NCBI RefSeq assembly: GCF_033439725.1
Contig: NW_026944391.1
Span: 1,364,001 to 1,428,000 of the forward strand
Length of the DNA: 64,000 bases
Direction of reading: 5' to 3'
Origin: Neurospora tetraspora
Lineage: Eukaryota; Ascomycota; Sordariomycetes; Sordariales; Sordariaceae
A program made the translations under genes and the position numbers. This document shows positions 45,136 through 55,730 of the stretch, piece by piece. Every line of letters begins with the position of its first letter. Position 1 is the stretch's first letter. The notes beneath the pieces are model-generated. The model did no database searches, was not told where the DNA came from, and saw only the letters and a list, made by a program, of their open reading frames with translations.

Positions 45136-45335
45136 ACGAAAGTGGTTGACTTGATTGATTGAAGGAAGGAGAAAGAAAGAGGAAAAGGAGAAGGTGGGGA
45201 ATCCTTCGATATATATATAAGTAGATCCGTGTTTGGATCGATAATTGTTAAGGTATGCACCTTATGCTCAACAAACACAGGGACTAGGACGGGCGCATAC
45301 GCATGGACCGGGAGGATGGGAGAACCACCAGCAGC

Positions 45336-45404
45336 ATCAACAACACCAACAACACCAACAACACCAACATCTACATCAACAACATCAACATCAACGACAA
45401 CAGA
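45336..45404. repeat. CAACAC/CAACAT microsatellite
   Basis: An imperfect run of trinucleotide-type CAA/CAC/CAT units. Confidence 0.75.
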
Positions 45405-45809
45405 ATTCGGGACCACATCATCGGCCCCAACCGATCTGCTGTGTCGGGTGCACCCGTCGCCCATAATCGCTCCATGTTCCCCCCGCTACTGCTCTCCCCT
45501 TCTTCCTCTTCGCACATCGTTGTTGTTGTTGTTGTCGTCGTTCGAATCGCAAATGGGCGCATGTCACGGCCGTCTTGAACGCAATATCCGACATCCGACA
45601 CACACAAGTCACTTCATTCCGGCTTGTTTCTCCCATTATAATACACTGGCGCCAGTTCCTGCTGATGAAGATAACGGTCCATTGGGGGGTCCATTGGGGG
45701 GTAATCGGGGTTCTCGATAGGTCTAGGGTCTGCCAAAAGCTGTCTTGTTCGTGTCGTCTATTGCATCATCGCACCATCGCCTCTTTCTTTCTTTCTTTCG
45801 AAGGATCGC

Positions 45810-46279
45810 TTAGTGGGCGGGCTTGTTCTTGGCGTAGATGTTGCGGGGGTCGTTCTTCCACTCATCGGCTGTTTGTTTGTTGGGTCAGTCGGGGGGTCCC
45901 ATCGGGGAGGACGGAGATAGCCTATGGGACATATAGAGAAGGTCGCGACGTACACTGCATGAGAGCGCCCTGGAGAGAGTTGATACCGTAGGCGATGACC
46001 AAACCTGCGCCGTGTCAGTTTTTGCTCCTCCCAAGATCTATCCTTGTCGCAGTGTATGTATCATCATGGTCGGACATGTCGTCGGTGCGTTCGGCGATCG
46101 GACCGGGGGATATCAACGGTCGCGGGGGAGCATACCGGCAGCGAAGAAGGGAGCCATCGGCCCCACTGTTTACAGAGGCATTAGCAGACATTCTTTGAGA
46201 TGCAGAAGGGATCCTGGGACGGCAACATACAAACGGGGGCGGGGAACTTCTTGAGGGGGGTGACGCCGAACCAAGACAT
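45810..46279 (-). CDS. atp18: Mitochondrial ATP synthase subunit J (Atp18)
   Basis: A four-exon gene (46279-46231, 46165-46136, 46004-45954, 45868-45810) encoding 62 aa. No exon alone is long enough to be seen as an ORF. The introns are 65, 131 and 85 nt; donors GTATGT, GTATGC and GTACGT, all acceptors CAG, and joins keep frame. The protein begins MSWFGVTPLKKFPAP, then GPMAPFFAAGLVIAYGINS, a single membrane helix, and ends with EWKNDPRN near the C-terminus. Order and motifs (PAP, WPFF/APFF-x-AG, NDPRNP-like) match the small F1Fo subunit i/j. It sits in the Fo part in the inner mitochondrial membrane. The function is known from yeast; the assignment here rests on recognition of these motifs. 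Confidence 0.85.
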
Positions 46280-47768
46280 GTTGACGGTATTTGCGGGCTA
46301 ACTGGGTTGAAGTCCGGGAGTGGGTTTGTACAAGAGTGACGGAAGAAGGGTCGGCTCTGTCAAGGCGAGCGTTTTTCGTGAGCTTGCCGTCCGCGGCCGA
46401 TTGGATGTTGTTGGTGCCTTGAGTGTCAGGTGTCAATATTTGCTCAGAGGCCCAAGCTCCAAGCTGTGCTTTCCTCAAGTTAAACGTGTTGCAAATGGTC
46501 CGTGCTTCAAAGTCACCGACTGGCGGCACGTGGAAACCTTTCTCCGCTTTGACTTGTGACAAATGACTCCATTTCGTGACATCACACCCCGCACTCCCGT
46601 TTGCGGGAACCTAACGGTCCCGTCTGGAGCTGCCTGTTTTCCTTGGTTTCCATTGGTTGACTTGCTGTCACGGATGGAGTTTGAGGACCCTGCTGGACTA
46701 CTCCTCTTTGCTTGGTCTCGCCAGTGCTCGCTTCAGGGCACTTGCAGGGCAGTGTCACTGTTGGTCGTTGTCAACATGGAAACAGGGCAAAGTAAACAAG
46801 ACATCCGGAAATAAGGGGTCTCGGTCGGTGAAGCCAGCAGCCAGCAAACCACGAGAGCTTCGAGTAAAGCTATTTGAAATCTTGTCCCCGTAAAGAAGTG
46901 TAAAGAAGTGATATTATTCACCGTTCCCTCCTCCTTCTGGAAGTCAACATCTCCCCCCTTTCTCCATTTGTTTACTTGCAGCATACAGCATCCAGACATA
47001 CATCCGAGACCAAGACAGTTAGACTGCGGGGAAACAAGACTCATCAACAACACCTCCTCATTGCTACCCTAGAAAGTCATCGTTGCACAACCTACCCGAC
47101 ACTCCCCCCATCCAATAACTCTTGATCTCCTCCCTCCCTCTTTTCACTTTCATCCGGAGAATAACTCTTTCTCTTTTCCGTTCATCACACCTTTATCTCC
47201 GTCGTTCCATTGCTGGTTATTGCTGCCCGTTGTGCGTGTGCGTGTGCTTCACATCCCGTGCCGTGCAGTACAGTACCAGTGTTTGGTTGTCAAGGAGAGA
47301 AAGGAAGCTTCCCCGCACGCAAAAGGAACGCCTCCCCGCTGTCTGCTGTCTGTCTGTCTGCCGTCTGCCCGTGTCAAAGCTGCTTCCCCCGGAAAGGAAC
47401 ACAACAAACCAACCCGTCTGCCACTTTCCTTTTGGAAGACGTTGTCCAACCTCGGAATCAAACCACAACACAGCTAGATCGTGCCATATCAACCATATCG
47501 ACCCATTCCACGAGTTTCGCGGTTCCCTGTTCTTTAGTTGTTTCGCGACAGTCGCATCAAGTATACATACCCCAGGTATACTCGGTCAACTTGCACGAAA
47601 CAGATACAACCGTCAACCGAACCCGACCGCATTCGTCACGGTCACTTGTCGCATTCGACCAGCAAGCACCACTTCGAACTCGCAACATCTCTCGAGACTT
47701 GAACTTCCTCCGGACAAACACAAACAACATCCTTAGACGACTACCAGAACACCACTGCACTCAACAAG
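46280..47768. other. Divergent promoter region of atp18 and NIPSNAP gene
   Basis: Two mitochondrial-protein genes diverge from this 1.5-kb region. No gene is supported inside it. The right part (47.1-47.7 kb) is pyrimidine-rich and gives long spurious frames; it probably holds the long 5' leader of the NIPSNAP gene. Confidence 0.5.
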
Positions 47769-49179
47769 ATGCTATCACGACAAGCCCTGCGCGTCACCAT
47801 GCGCCCAACCACCCTCGCCGCGGGACTGCTCCGGCCCTTCTCCACCACTCCCACGATCCTTTCCCCTAAAACCCCCTCCCTAGCCGACATCAAACCCAAC
47901 ACAGTCGACTCCTTCAACGCCAAACAAAAGTTATTCCGGGAGCAGCTAGCAGAGCAGAAGCGACAGCAGGAAGCGAGTGCGTTATCATCTATCCTCTCCA
48001 ATTCCTCCAATTCCCCCTCTTCCACCTCCAACTCCCCCACTTCCAATTCCACTCACACCCCTTCCTCCAAAAAAACAGAAGCAGCCCAACTCGCCGCCGC
48101 CGAAGCCGCCGCCCACGAACCGCCTCGCAAAGCCGGGCCCCTGACGAATCTGATTTATGGCACAAAGGAGGGCAGGGAACTAGATGCCCAGCTCGAAGCG
48201 AGTTTCAGCCAGGTGCTGGCGCGCGGTAAGTATGTGCACAGCATCACGTTTGACCAGGTCAGACCGGAGTGCGTGGATGAGTATGTCGGGCTGGTGGGCG
48301 AGTGGTACCCGAAGTGGGCAAGGGATCCGGAGAATAAGGTGCATTTGGTCGGGAGCTGGAGGGGGGAGGTGGGGGATGTTGATACTTTTGGTACGTCTTG
48401 TCCCGTTCCGTTCCTTGGTCCGTCGTGAGAAAATCCTTAAAATTCATGACGCTGCGCTGGCCTTTTTTTTTTTTCCATTGCTCGCTGCGCTCGAGGGTCG
48501 GGTGTTCTTAGTCGCTGTCTCTCCTTCCTTGGCAAGCTGCTATTCGGCTAGGCTATTCGTGTGCGGCGGGATGCGAATCGAGCGAAGCGAGGAAAGAAAG
48601 AAAAAAAAAGAAGGCCAGCGCAGCGTCACCCACTGCAATGGAAAAGAAGAAGCAACTTAAGAAAGCTGCTAACAGAAGAAAAAAACATCGACAGTCCACA
48701 TCTGGGAATACCAACGCTACACAGGCCTACACTCCTCCCTCTCCTCTCTCAGTTCGCACCCCTCCTACCCTACCTTCTCCCGACAACTCGCCCCCCTCCT
48801 GCACAAGCGACACACCTCCCTAATGCAAGAATTCTCCTTCTGGCCCACCACCCCGCCCCGTCAACTAGGCGGTATCTTCGAGTTACGCTCCTACACTTTA
48901 CACCCCGGTAACTTATTGGAGTGGGAAACGCACTGGCGGAGAGGACTGAAAGCCAGACGCGAGGTGATGGAAGGGGTGGGGGCTTGGTTCGTGCAGATCG
49001 GGGAGCTGAATACGGTGCATCACTTGTGGCAGTTTGCGGACCTGGAGGAACGAAGAAGACAGAGGGAGGAGAGTTGGGCTATAAAGGGGTGGGCGGAGAC
49101 GGTGCATAAGACTGTGCCGTTGATTCAGACGATGAAGAGCAGGATTTTGGTGCCCATGCCTTGGAGTCCTGTTGCGTAA
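47769..49179 (+). CDS. NIPSNAP-family mitochondrial protein
   Basis: Two exons (47769-48390, 48695-49179) separated by a 304-nt intron (GTACGT, branch GCTAAC at 48668, end CGACAG) give 368 aa. The N-terminus MLSRQALRVTMRPTTLAAGLLRPFSTTP is a mitochondrial presequence with a cleavage-like motif. A Ser/Asn/Thr/Pro-rich linker follows. The two ferredoxin-like NIPSNAP halves are seen as GKYVHSITFDQVRPECVDEY...VGSWRGEVGDVD before the join, VHIWEYQRYTGL across it, and GGIFELRSYTLHPGNLLEWE near the end. NIPSNAP proteins are mitochondrial matrix proteins linked in animals to mitophagy signalling; the role in fungi is not established. The intron carries a large hairpin (separate entry). Confidence 0.88.
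48447..48628. repeat. Long inverted repeat inside NIPSNAP intron
   Basis: The left arm 48447-48494 begins TGACGCTGCGCTGGCC, continues with a T-run and ends GCTCGA. The right arm 48578-48628 is its near complement (begins TCGAGCGAAGCGAGG, ends GGCCAGCGCAGCGTCA). The loop is about 83 nt. The transcript would carry a hairpin of nearly 50 bp just before the branch point. Perhaps a miniature transposon; no clear target-site duplication seen. Confidence 0.75.
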
Positions 49180-49682
49180 ACAGCCTGGGGATTTGGGTCA
49201 GTAGGGGAAAGGAGATGGATTTGAAGGAGATGTGATGGGATATGCTGGGATATGATGGGCTTTGGGATCTGGGAGCAGGTAATGAAGAGATGGACGAATT
49301 TCTGGAGCTGGAAGGATAATTAGGGATCATGTGTATATGCTGCGTTTTGTAATGTCTGGAATGTTAGGCGAGCTGGACGAATATTGCGGTTAGGTTTGGT
49401 ACTTCATCAACAAATACCATTCGTATTTGTACTCATTCTCAAGAAACATTACCACCATGCTACTGATAACCGAAGCGCCTGCTAAACCTCCATAGACTGT
49501 GACTACGGACAACAATGCCGAAAACAACACATGAATCCCTTGGTATAAAACGTCCTATCCAACTCCAGCCAATGCGAACAACAACACCAACGACTTCCAT
49601 ATACACTGTCAGCCTCCCGTGTCCCGTCCGACCCGAAATAAGTCTCACTACTCCCCTTCAAGGACAGTAGCCGTCTGGCCCT
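49180..49682. other. Convergent intergenic space
   Basis: Between the stop codons of the NIPSNAP gene and the Rogdi gene; both 3' UTRs fall here, nothing else seen. Confidence 0.5.
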
Positions 49683-50976
49683 CTAATCCTCCAGCTCCTC
49701 TCCCATGACCGCTGCCAAGTTCCTCCGTGCCAAGCCCAGCGTGTGTCCCAAAGCCGTCAGTTTCGCCGCCAGTGACAACAGACTAGGATCAGCACTTTCC
49801 ACTCGGACTTTTTCCCTCACAAAGACGTCCACTTGTGGCTGCTGTTGCGGCTTCGTCCCCGTCCCCGCCGTCTGGGTAGACCTCCCACTGCTGCTCGACG
49901 GCATCACACCCCCCGGACTCCCCATCGGCCCGATGTGTTCCTCCCCAGCGCAACAAAACCCAAACATCCTATCCGCCTCATCATGCTCCAGCCTCCGCGC
50001 GGTACCAATCGCAAACGCGAGCTTGGTCCCGAAACCGACAGGGGCGCCGGCGGCTTCGAGACTGCGCAGCCAAAGGACTATGCTGCTCTCTTGGATACTC
50101 AAATGGAAACTTACAGGCGGTATCGGTGTCGCTCCAGGATTATTATTCGACGCGGCCGCGGTAAGCGGAGGATCGAAATGCGAAGGAGCAATCGACCTCG
50201 TAGTCCAGGAGGGATCGGCGGCTGTTACTAGCGGAGGACCTTTCAGGATGGCGCATGATTCGGAAATCGATTGCGAGAGGAGACGGAGTTGGGAGGAGAG
50301 GAAGGCGGCGGACGAGAGTTGCGGAGATGAGGATCGTGATTTGGAGGACGCGGAATCGGATGCGAGAGAAGGGTCAGAGGACTCGGTCGGGTATGTGAAG
50401 GAGAGCGTCATGGTTAGAAGGTCGAGGGAGTGCGTGAGGAGGGTGTGTAAAGTGACTAGTGGCGCGAGGTGGATTGGGTGGTCGGGGTTTATGGTGAGGG
50501 TTTGTTGGGGGAGGGTGCGTAGGCGGAGGTGGATGGTCTGGTTGGAGGACTGTTAGTTGGTGTCTGGAGGGGACAGTTAGTTAGGTGATGGACGAAGATG
50601 ACTGACCCCCTTGACTATCCGTGTGCCGACCCGGGTGATGTGCCCCTTGACAATCTCGTTTCGTGGTGTGCTGAGTACCAAGGTGCTGCCCGGGTCTATC
50701 GGCGCAAGCAGCGCATAGCAGTCTTCGAGGCCATGTTTGAGGTTGGTGAGGGTTTCGCGGAGTTCTTGGACGAGCCAGTCGAGTTCGCGTTCCTGTCGAG
50801 GAGGAGGGCGCGCAAAGGGCGAGTCAATTAGCTCCCAGCCTTCAGATATATCTACTGCCATTGTTTTGTATGCAGACCGAGGAGCGCATGGAGATGACGG
50901 ATGTGCTTACTTGGCATGTTTCGACGGCGGTTTTAAGGTGCTCTGGCGCAATAGGTGGCCAGATCTCGACAGACAT
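49683..50976 (-). CDS. Rogdi-family protein (Rav2-like RAVE subunit)
   Basis: Three exons (50976-50911, 50792-50607, 50549-49683) encode 372 aa; introns of 118 and 57 nt, both phase 0. The short first exon MSVEIWPPIAPEHLKTAVETCQ joins to ERELDWLVQELRETLTNLKH, then CYALLAP...GSTLVLSTPRNEIVKGHITR, VGTRIVKG, TIHLRLRTLPQQTLTINP. These are the characteristic Rogdi leucine-zipper-family blocks. In yeast the homologue Rav2 is part of the RAVE complex, which reassembles the V-ATPase. A Ser/Pro-rich insert and a Gln/Pro stretch occupy the second half; the C-terminus LTALGHTLGLARRNLAAVMGEELED is helical. An ATG at 50861 lies inside the first intron and is not the start. Confidence 0.88.
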
Positions 50977-51580
50977 GGTTGACGATGGTCGCGTAGGGTA
51001 TTATTGGTGATTCGTGTTGTTGGATCAGGCATCCATCGTATCAAATGGTTATTGTGTCGTGGCCAGAAGAATACTCGATGGATAAGATGCTGCCTGTTGT
51101 GGTGTTTTGCTGGAGTTGAAGTCGACATGAACACTGGACAGCAATTGGGACAATGACGGATGCTTGATGCATGGAGCCAAGTGGGGAGCTTCGCGGCCGT
51201 GGAAGCACGCTAAGCCGCATGCAGTAGGCGGTGAAGCGGCAAGAGAATCTGGGGTTGTAAGTGACCCCACCCTCTTGAATCTTAACTGTTCAGTTTCTTG
51301 ATTCAGCATTTGTCCCGGCGCAACACCCGTTTGGCCACCTTGTTTACAATCACCAACGAACATTCAAACGCCCAGTTGCACTTCACCAATTCATCACCCA
51401 AAAGACTACATATCCCTTGATCAATTATACGACCTGCGCAAAACCTTGAGCAATCCAAGCATAAAAAGACAGCCGGCGCACCAGGCCCAACCTAGGCAGC
51501 TCTCGATTCTCAATTCCAGATTTCCAACTCGACACTCTGGAATCGCGTCGCGCAAAGTCTCCTCAGCCCAGCCAGCCACC
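50977..51580. promoter_or_regulatory. Shared divergent promoter region, Rogdi and Pop7
   Basis: About 600 bp separate the two start codons, which point away from each other. No specific element could be assigned. Confidence 0.45.
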
Positions 51581-52362
51581 ATGGAGGCATCAACAACGCC
51601 CAAACCGCTGCCTAACCGGCCAGACCAAAAGATGCCACCTATCCCCAAAGGTACGCGTGTCCTTCCCCTCGTCCCATTCGCTTTCCCAGTGTCCCCCTTC
51701 CCTTCCCTCCTCTCCAGCTCCTCAACTGCTCTTGACAAAAGTACTAACCCGCTATCTTCTCATCCTCAGGCTCCCGCATCCAAAAACGTCCTCTTCCCGC
51801 CCCCCTCTCCCACCGCCTCTCCTCCTCCAACACCTCCCGCTCCTCGACTCTTTCCACAATACCAACCGACATCGACGGCTTCCGCCCTCCACCGCGCGCT
51901 CCTCACACGCTCATCATAAAAGTCACATCCTCGGCGCCCTTCATGTCCCTCGTCAAGCGCGTGCGCAAGGGGTTGGAGTCTCGATCCTCGCTTTCGCGAC
52001 AACAATCTACAAAAGGTTTGCCTTTGACGGCGAGGATAGCTGCTCTTGACACGACTGGAGGAGGGGGCAATAAAGAAGGAGGGGGAAATGGGCTGGGGCC
52101 GGTGGAGGATGCGCTGGATGATGTGGTTCTCGTCGCGACGGGGAGGGCAATTCAGAAAGCGGTGGAGGTGGGGTGTTTCTTTACGAGGGAACGGGATCTG
52201 ATGGTGTTGCTGAGGACGAGGACGGTGAGGGGGGTGGATGATGTTGTTAGGGCAGAAGAAGAAGATGGTGGGGAGGATGGGAGTGCGGAGGAGGAGGAGA
52301 GCGGGGCGAGGGTGAGAGCTGTTAGCTGTGTGGAGGTGGGGGTTCGGTGGCGGGCGACCTGA
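51581..52362 (+). CDS. pop7: RNase P/MRP subunit Pop7 (Alba-like)
   Basis: Two exons (51581-51650, 51770-52362) with a 119-nt intron (donor GTACGC, branch TACTAAC, end CCTCAG) encode 220 aa. The core matches fungal Pop7/Rpp20: SAPFMSLVKRVRKGLE, ARIAALDTTGG, VVLVATGRAIQKAVEVGCFF, VLLRTRTVRGVDD and a closing strand RVRAVSCVEVGVRWRAT, i.e. the Alba fold. Pop7 binds the P3 domain of RNase P and RNase MRP RNAs, together with Pop6 in yeast, for tRNA and rRNA processing. An acidic/Glu-rich loop precedes the last strand. The N-terminal 60 residues are Pro/Ser/Arg-rich and probably disordered. Confidence 0.85.
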
Positions 52363-55349
52363 TGAAGAGGAATTGGACGTGAAGCGGGAGAACGGGGTTT
52401 TAGGAGATGGGATGGTCAGGAAGAAACATCCACGGAGTTCAGGTTTGAGTTCTACAAGTATATCCAACACATTTGGGATATGGAGTTATGGATTTACAGC
52501 ATTGGATGGCCTGCTTACCTCTAGGTAGGGCAGTCGCCAAGCGGTGGACTTGGGTTCTGAAGAGGAGGATCGCCGCGCAGTTTTGATACAGCTTGGGATG
52601 CTATGGTCCCAGCAATGATACCACGAAGTATTCGGTGAAGCTATCGTCGTTTTACCCATCAGCCATTCACTGTTTGTTACAAGGCGTTTTGCCCAAAGAT
52701 TTCCGTCGTCTTGGCGTTTGCTTGCTGCATTCAACAACGGCATAATCCGTTCACCATGCTTTCGGTATTAGCGAGGGAGATATAGCGGTGAACCGGTAGG
52801 GTTTTTCCACTTGACCAAAGATTTCGCATAGCTAGCCGAATCGGATCGCTTCTCACGACAAATCGAAGCCACCGTTGGTTTCATGTTCGGCTCTTTCCGG
52901 CCTGTGTTTCAGGCCGCCTTGGGTCGCCGAGGCTTTTTACCGTGATGGCGGTTTCGCAGTTTCGGGCGTCTGCTCATGGGACCATGGAAGAAGACCAAGC
53001 TGCGAACCGGGATTAGCTATAACAGGGCTAGCTATGGCAGGGCTTTTGGATCGTGGCGTGTTTCGACTTTCGAGAAGCCTGTCGATATGATGCTGTCTCC
53101 CTTTGCCACGACGCGACAATGTTTTCGTGGTGGTGGCTTTTCTACGGTGATGCACCTTACCGTGCATCGGTTCGTATCACGGAATGCTGCATTGAGAAGA
53201 ACGGTTGTGGGTAGGTGAAGGGTTCGACCTTCGTCGGGTAAAGGTGTGAGCGGTGTTACTAGAAACCCACGATGACAGGCCCCGGCTCATTGCTGCTTGC
53301 TTGTGTCAAAAACAGGACATGAAGGAAAAAGGAGATGTTTCCATGGTGGACTTGGTGACCATGATGGTGTGACCAGCTGCGACCACGTTTCTGAGGCTGC
53401 AGGCTTCCTTTCCAGGCTCCATCCATCCAGCCAATTGCCTCATGGTCGCTAAGCACGTCAACATGAAGCAAATGGAGGCGAGCGTACCCGATCAAATGTT
53501 CTCATTTCCCGGCGATGACTCGTTTTCTCTTACACCCGTCGCTCACCGCAAAATCGCAAATATCTCCCCACGATCTGATGTGTCTTAATCGGGCGAGGCT
53601 GACTGTGATCAACATGTCGGATGCCCAACCCGAGCAGCGTCGAACAAGCTTTTCGTCAACAAGGGTCTGAACCAATCTCGCGGGGTGGATTTTCTGATGT
53701 GTCGGGGATGCGATGAGGGATGAGCCGATGAGTTCCGGGGGGAGCAAGGATTCCAAAACGGTCGCAGATTTTCGGCGATGAGTGACGATAAGCAGGAGAT
53801 CTTAACAAAAACAGCGACAAAGAGGATCCAAGAGGCTCTTCACCGTCCAAACTCAATTTGAGAGGTTGAATTGAGACGGCCAGAAACAGTTTAGCGCCAG
53901 GTACCATCTCTTCCCGACTTTTCTCCCCGCACGGTCCACCTTGTCCTTTCTACCAATGAAAAATCGCGGTCGGGCAACACGGGCACACGGCAACGAGGCA
54001 ACTACCCAACTGGGACGCAGGAACTCACAAGCGAAGCGATTCCCACGCCGCATCACGCCGCCAGTCCACGGGCGCAATCCAGGAAATCCACGCAACAAAT
54101 CACAGACGGGAACTCCCTGCCGCCGACCAAATTGCGCAAATTACACTTTGGGTGCTAGCGGTGTCCGAGGTGAAAAAAAATCCCCCAAACCACTCACGCC
54201 ACCGACGTCGTCACCAGTGGATTGCGCTGGATTGCGTTGGGGATGTGGTTCTGTCGGTGATAATTTGCTGACCTGATGTTGTAAGGTGGGATCAGCGATA
54301 AACGGTGCGTGACAAACATCGAGCCTCTCGTCGGCCAAAAGTTGGCAAATTGAAGCCTGGAATCCAGAACTCTCACGATGTCAACAATGCGAAGAAACGC
54401 CGCCCATTGCACGGCCACATTGGCGCATTCCTCCTTTCGCGTAAACACAAAGCGCAAATAGTTGCATCCTTTTTCACACGACGCCAGTGTGGTTTCAATA
54501 AACCTCCCATTCAGCCCGGGATGTAGGCCCGAAACCAAGTGCCCGAAACACCCTCGCCCACGGACCATGTTCGTCTCAAAAGAGTCGGAAAAGTCAGAAA
54601 TTCTGGGGAAGCAAGAGTTCAACAGACGCTAAAGAAAAGCGCAATTTCCTGCAAGCTTTTCCTTGGAAATGAGGTGCCTGATACCTGCCGCGCGAGGTGA
54701 CTTTTGCACCGTCTTGGCTGGTGAGGGTGCCTGTCTTGGTGGTACCGAGTACTTGCAAGAACAGACGGTCTGTTGGAGTCCAACCAATCAGAATCCCCAA
54801 AAGAACCCACCACCGACAAAGCGGTTCCTGCATTGTGGTTGCCCAAAAGTCAAAGTGGGCTTGGCGTCAACAAAGGCAATTTCGCAACAATGTGCGCCAT
54901 TCCCATACCGGCACCTAGTCGTCGCCTAGTTGACCGACCCCAGACTCAGCATGGATCCAGACAATCTCTTTTCTCCTCTTGAACCCATGCTGCCCCCTCC
55001 CTTTTCCCTCTTTCCACTTTCTTACTTTATCATCTGCTCACCCACAGGCTTCGTTGGCAAAGTCCTATTATATACTCTTCAAGAGCAATCAAAACATCTC
55101 TCCGCCCTTTGAATACTTGAAGTGTTCAGGCCAGTCATTCTTTAACATTACGAGTCACGAATACCTGTCGTCGTAAATCGTCAATTCAGTCGCAAACAAC
55201 AGACAAACACATCTCACCGATACTTTCATACACACCCTACGTTACCGTACCGACACTCGCGCGCGAAAGGGAAATATCAAAAAGAGCTTCAATCGCAACC
55301 AGGAAAAAGGCAGAAAGACGGAATCCATCTCCAAAACAAATCAGACAAA
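52363..55349. other. Three-kilobase gene-free stretch
   Basis: Only short, overlapping frames on both strands with no domain. The last 300 bp are pyrimidine-rich and then A-rich, a likely promoter/5' UTR for the secreted protein that follows. Confidence 0.45.
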
Positions 55350-55730
55350 ATGCAGTTCACCACCTCCATCCTCGCGGTCCTTGCCGCCCTCCCACTCATG
55401 GCCACCGCCAGCGCGCAACCCAACCTCTCCACCACCACCATGACCAGCTATGCTACCCTCACCAAGACCGTCACCTTGACGAAACCCCAGGTGTCCACCG
55501 TCACTTCCTTCAACGGCAACAGCACCGTCGTCTTCACCACCACCAACACGCACTTCTCCGTGCCCACGCTGTCGCCCGTCGTCGCCATCACCACCGGTGC
55601 TGATGCCCCTACCGCCACCGTGAGTGCGGCGCCTACCGAGTCGGCCAACGCCGCTGTCGGTGGCATGGGTGGTCTGTCGCACGCTGCTGTCGCCATGGTG
55701 GCCGGTGCGGTTGCTGCTGTGATGCTTTAA
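55350..55730 (+). CDS. Small secreted, GPI-anchored-type protein
   Basis: 126 aa, single exon, start in the context AAAATG. Signal peptide MQFTTSILAVLAALPLMATASA. The mature part is very Thr/Ser/Val-rich (STTTMTSYATLTKTVTLTKP...), a likely O-glycosylated stalk. One N-glycosylation sequon NGNST is visible. The C-terminus AAVGGMGGLSHAAVAMVAGAVAAVML suits GPI attachment. This type of protein is common in ascomycete cell walls. It is followed by a long 3' region. No specific family named. Confidence 0.75.
   Translation: MQFTTSILAVLAALPLMATASAQPNLSTTTMTSYATLTKTVTLTKPQVSTVTSFNGNSTVVFTTTNTHFSVPTLSPVVAITTGADAPTATVSAAPTESANAAVGGMGGLSHAAVAMVAGAVAAVML

Larger units (their letters stand above)
44325..45809. 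other. Intergenic with simple repeats
   Basis: Apart from a doubtful frame at 44728-45135 this region holds a 26-bp tandem repeat (45015) and a CAACAC-type microsatellite (45336-45404). The last part is 3' of the minus-strand ATP18 gene. Confidence 0.5.

Noticed and set aside
47122-47869. Two long frames over the 5' region of the NIPSNAP gene
   Set aside because: They lie in pyrimidine-rich leader sequence, overlap each other and the true start, and show no folded-protein pattern.
49705-50556. 283-codon plus-strand frame
   Set aside because: Antisense to exon 3 of the Rogdi gene; no domain.
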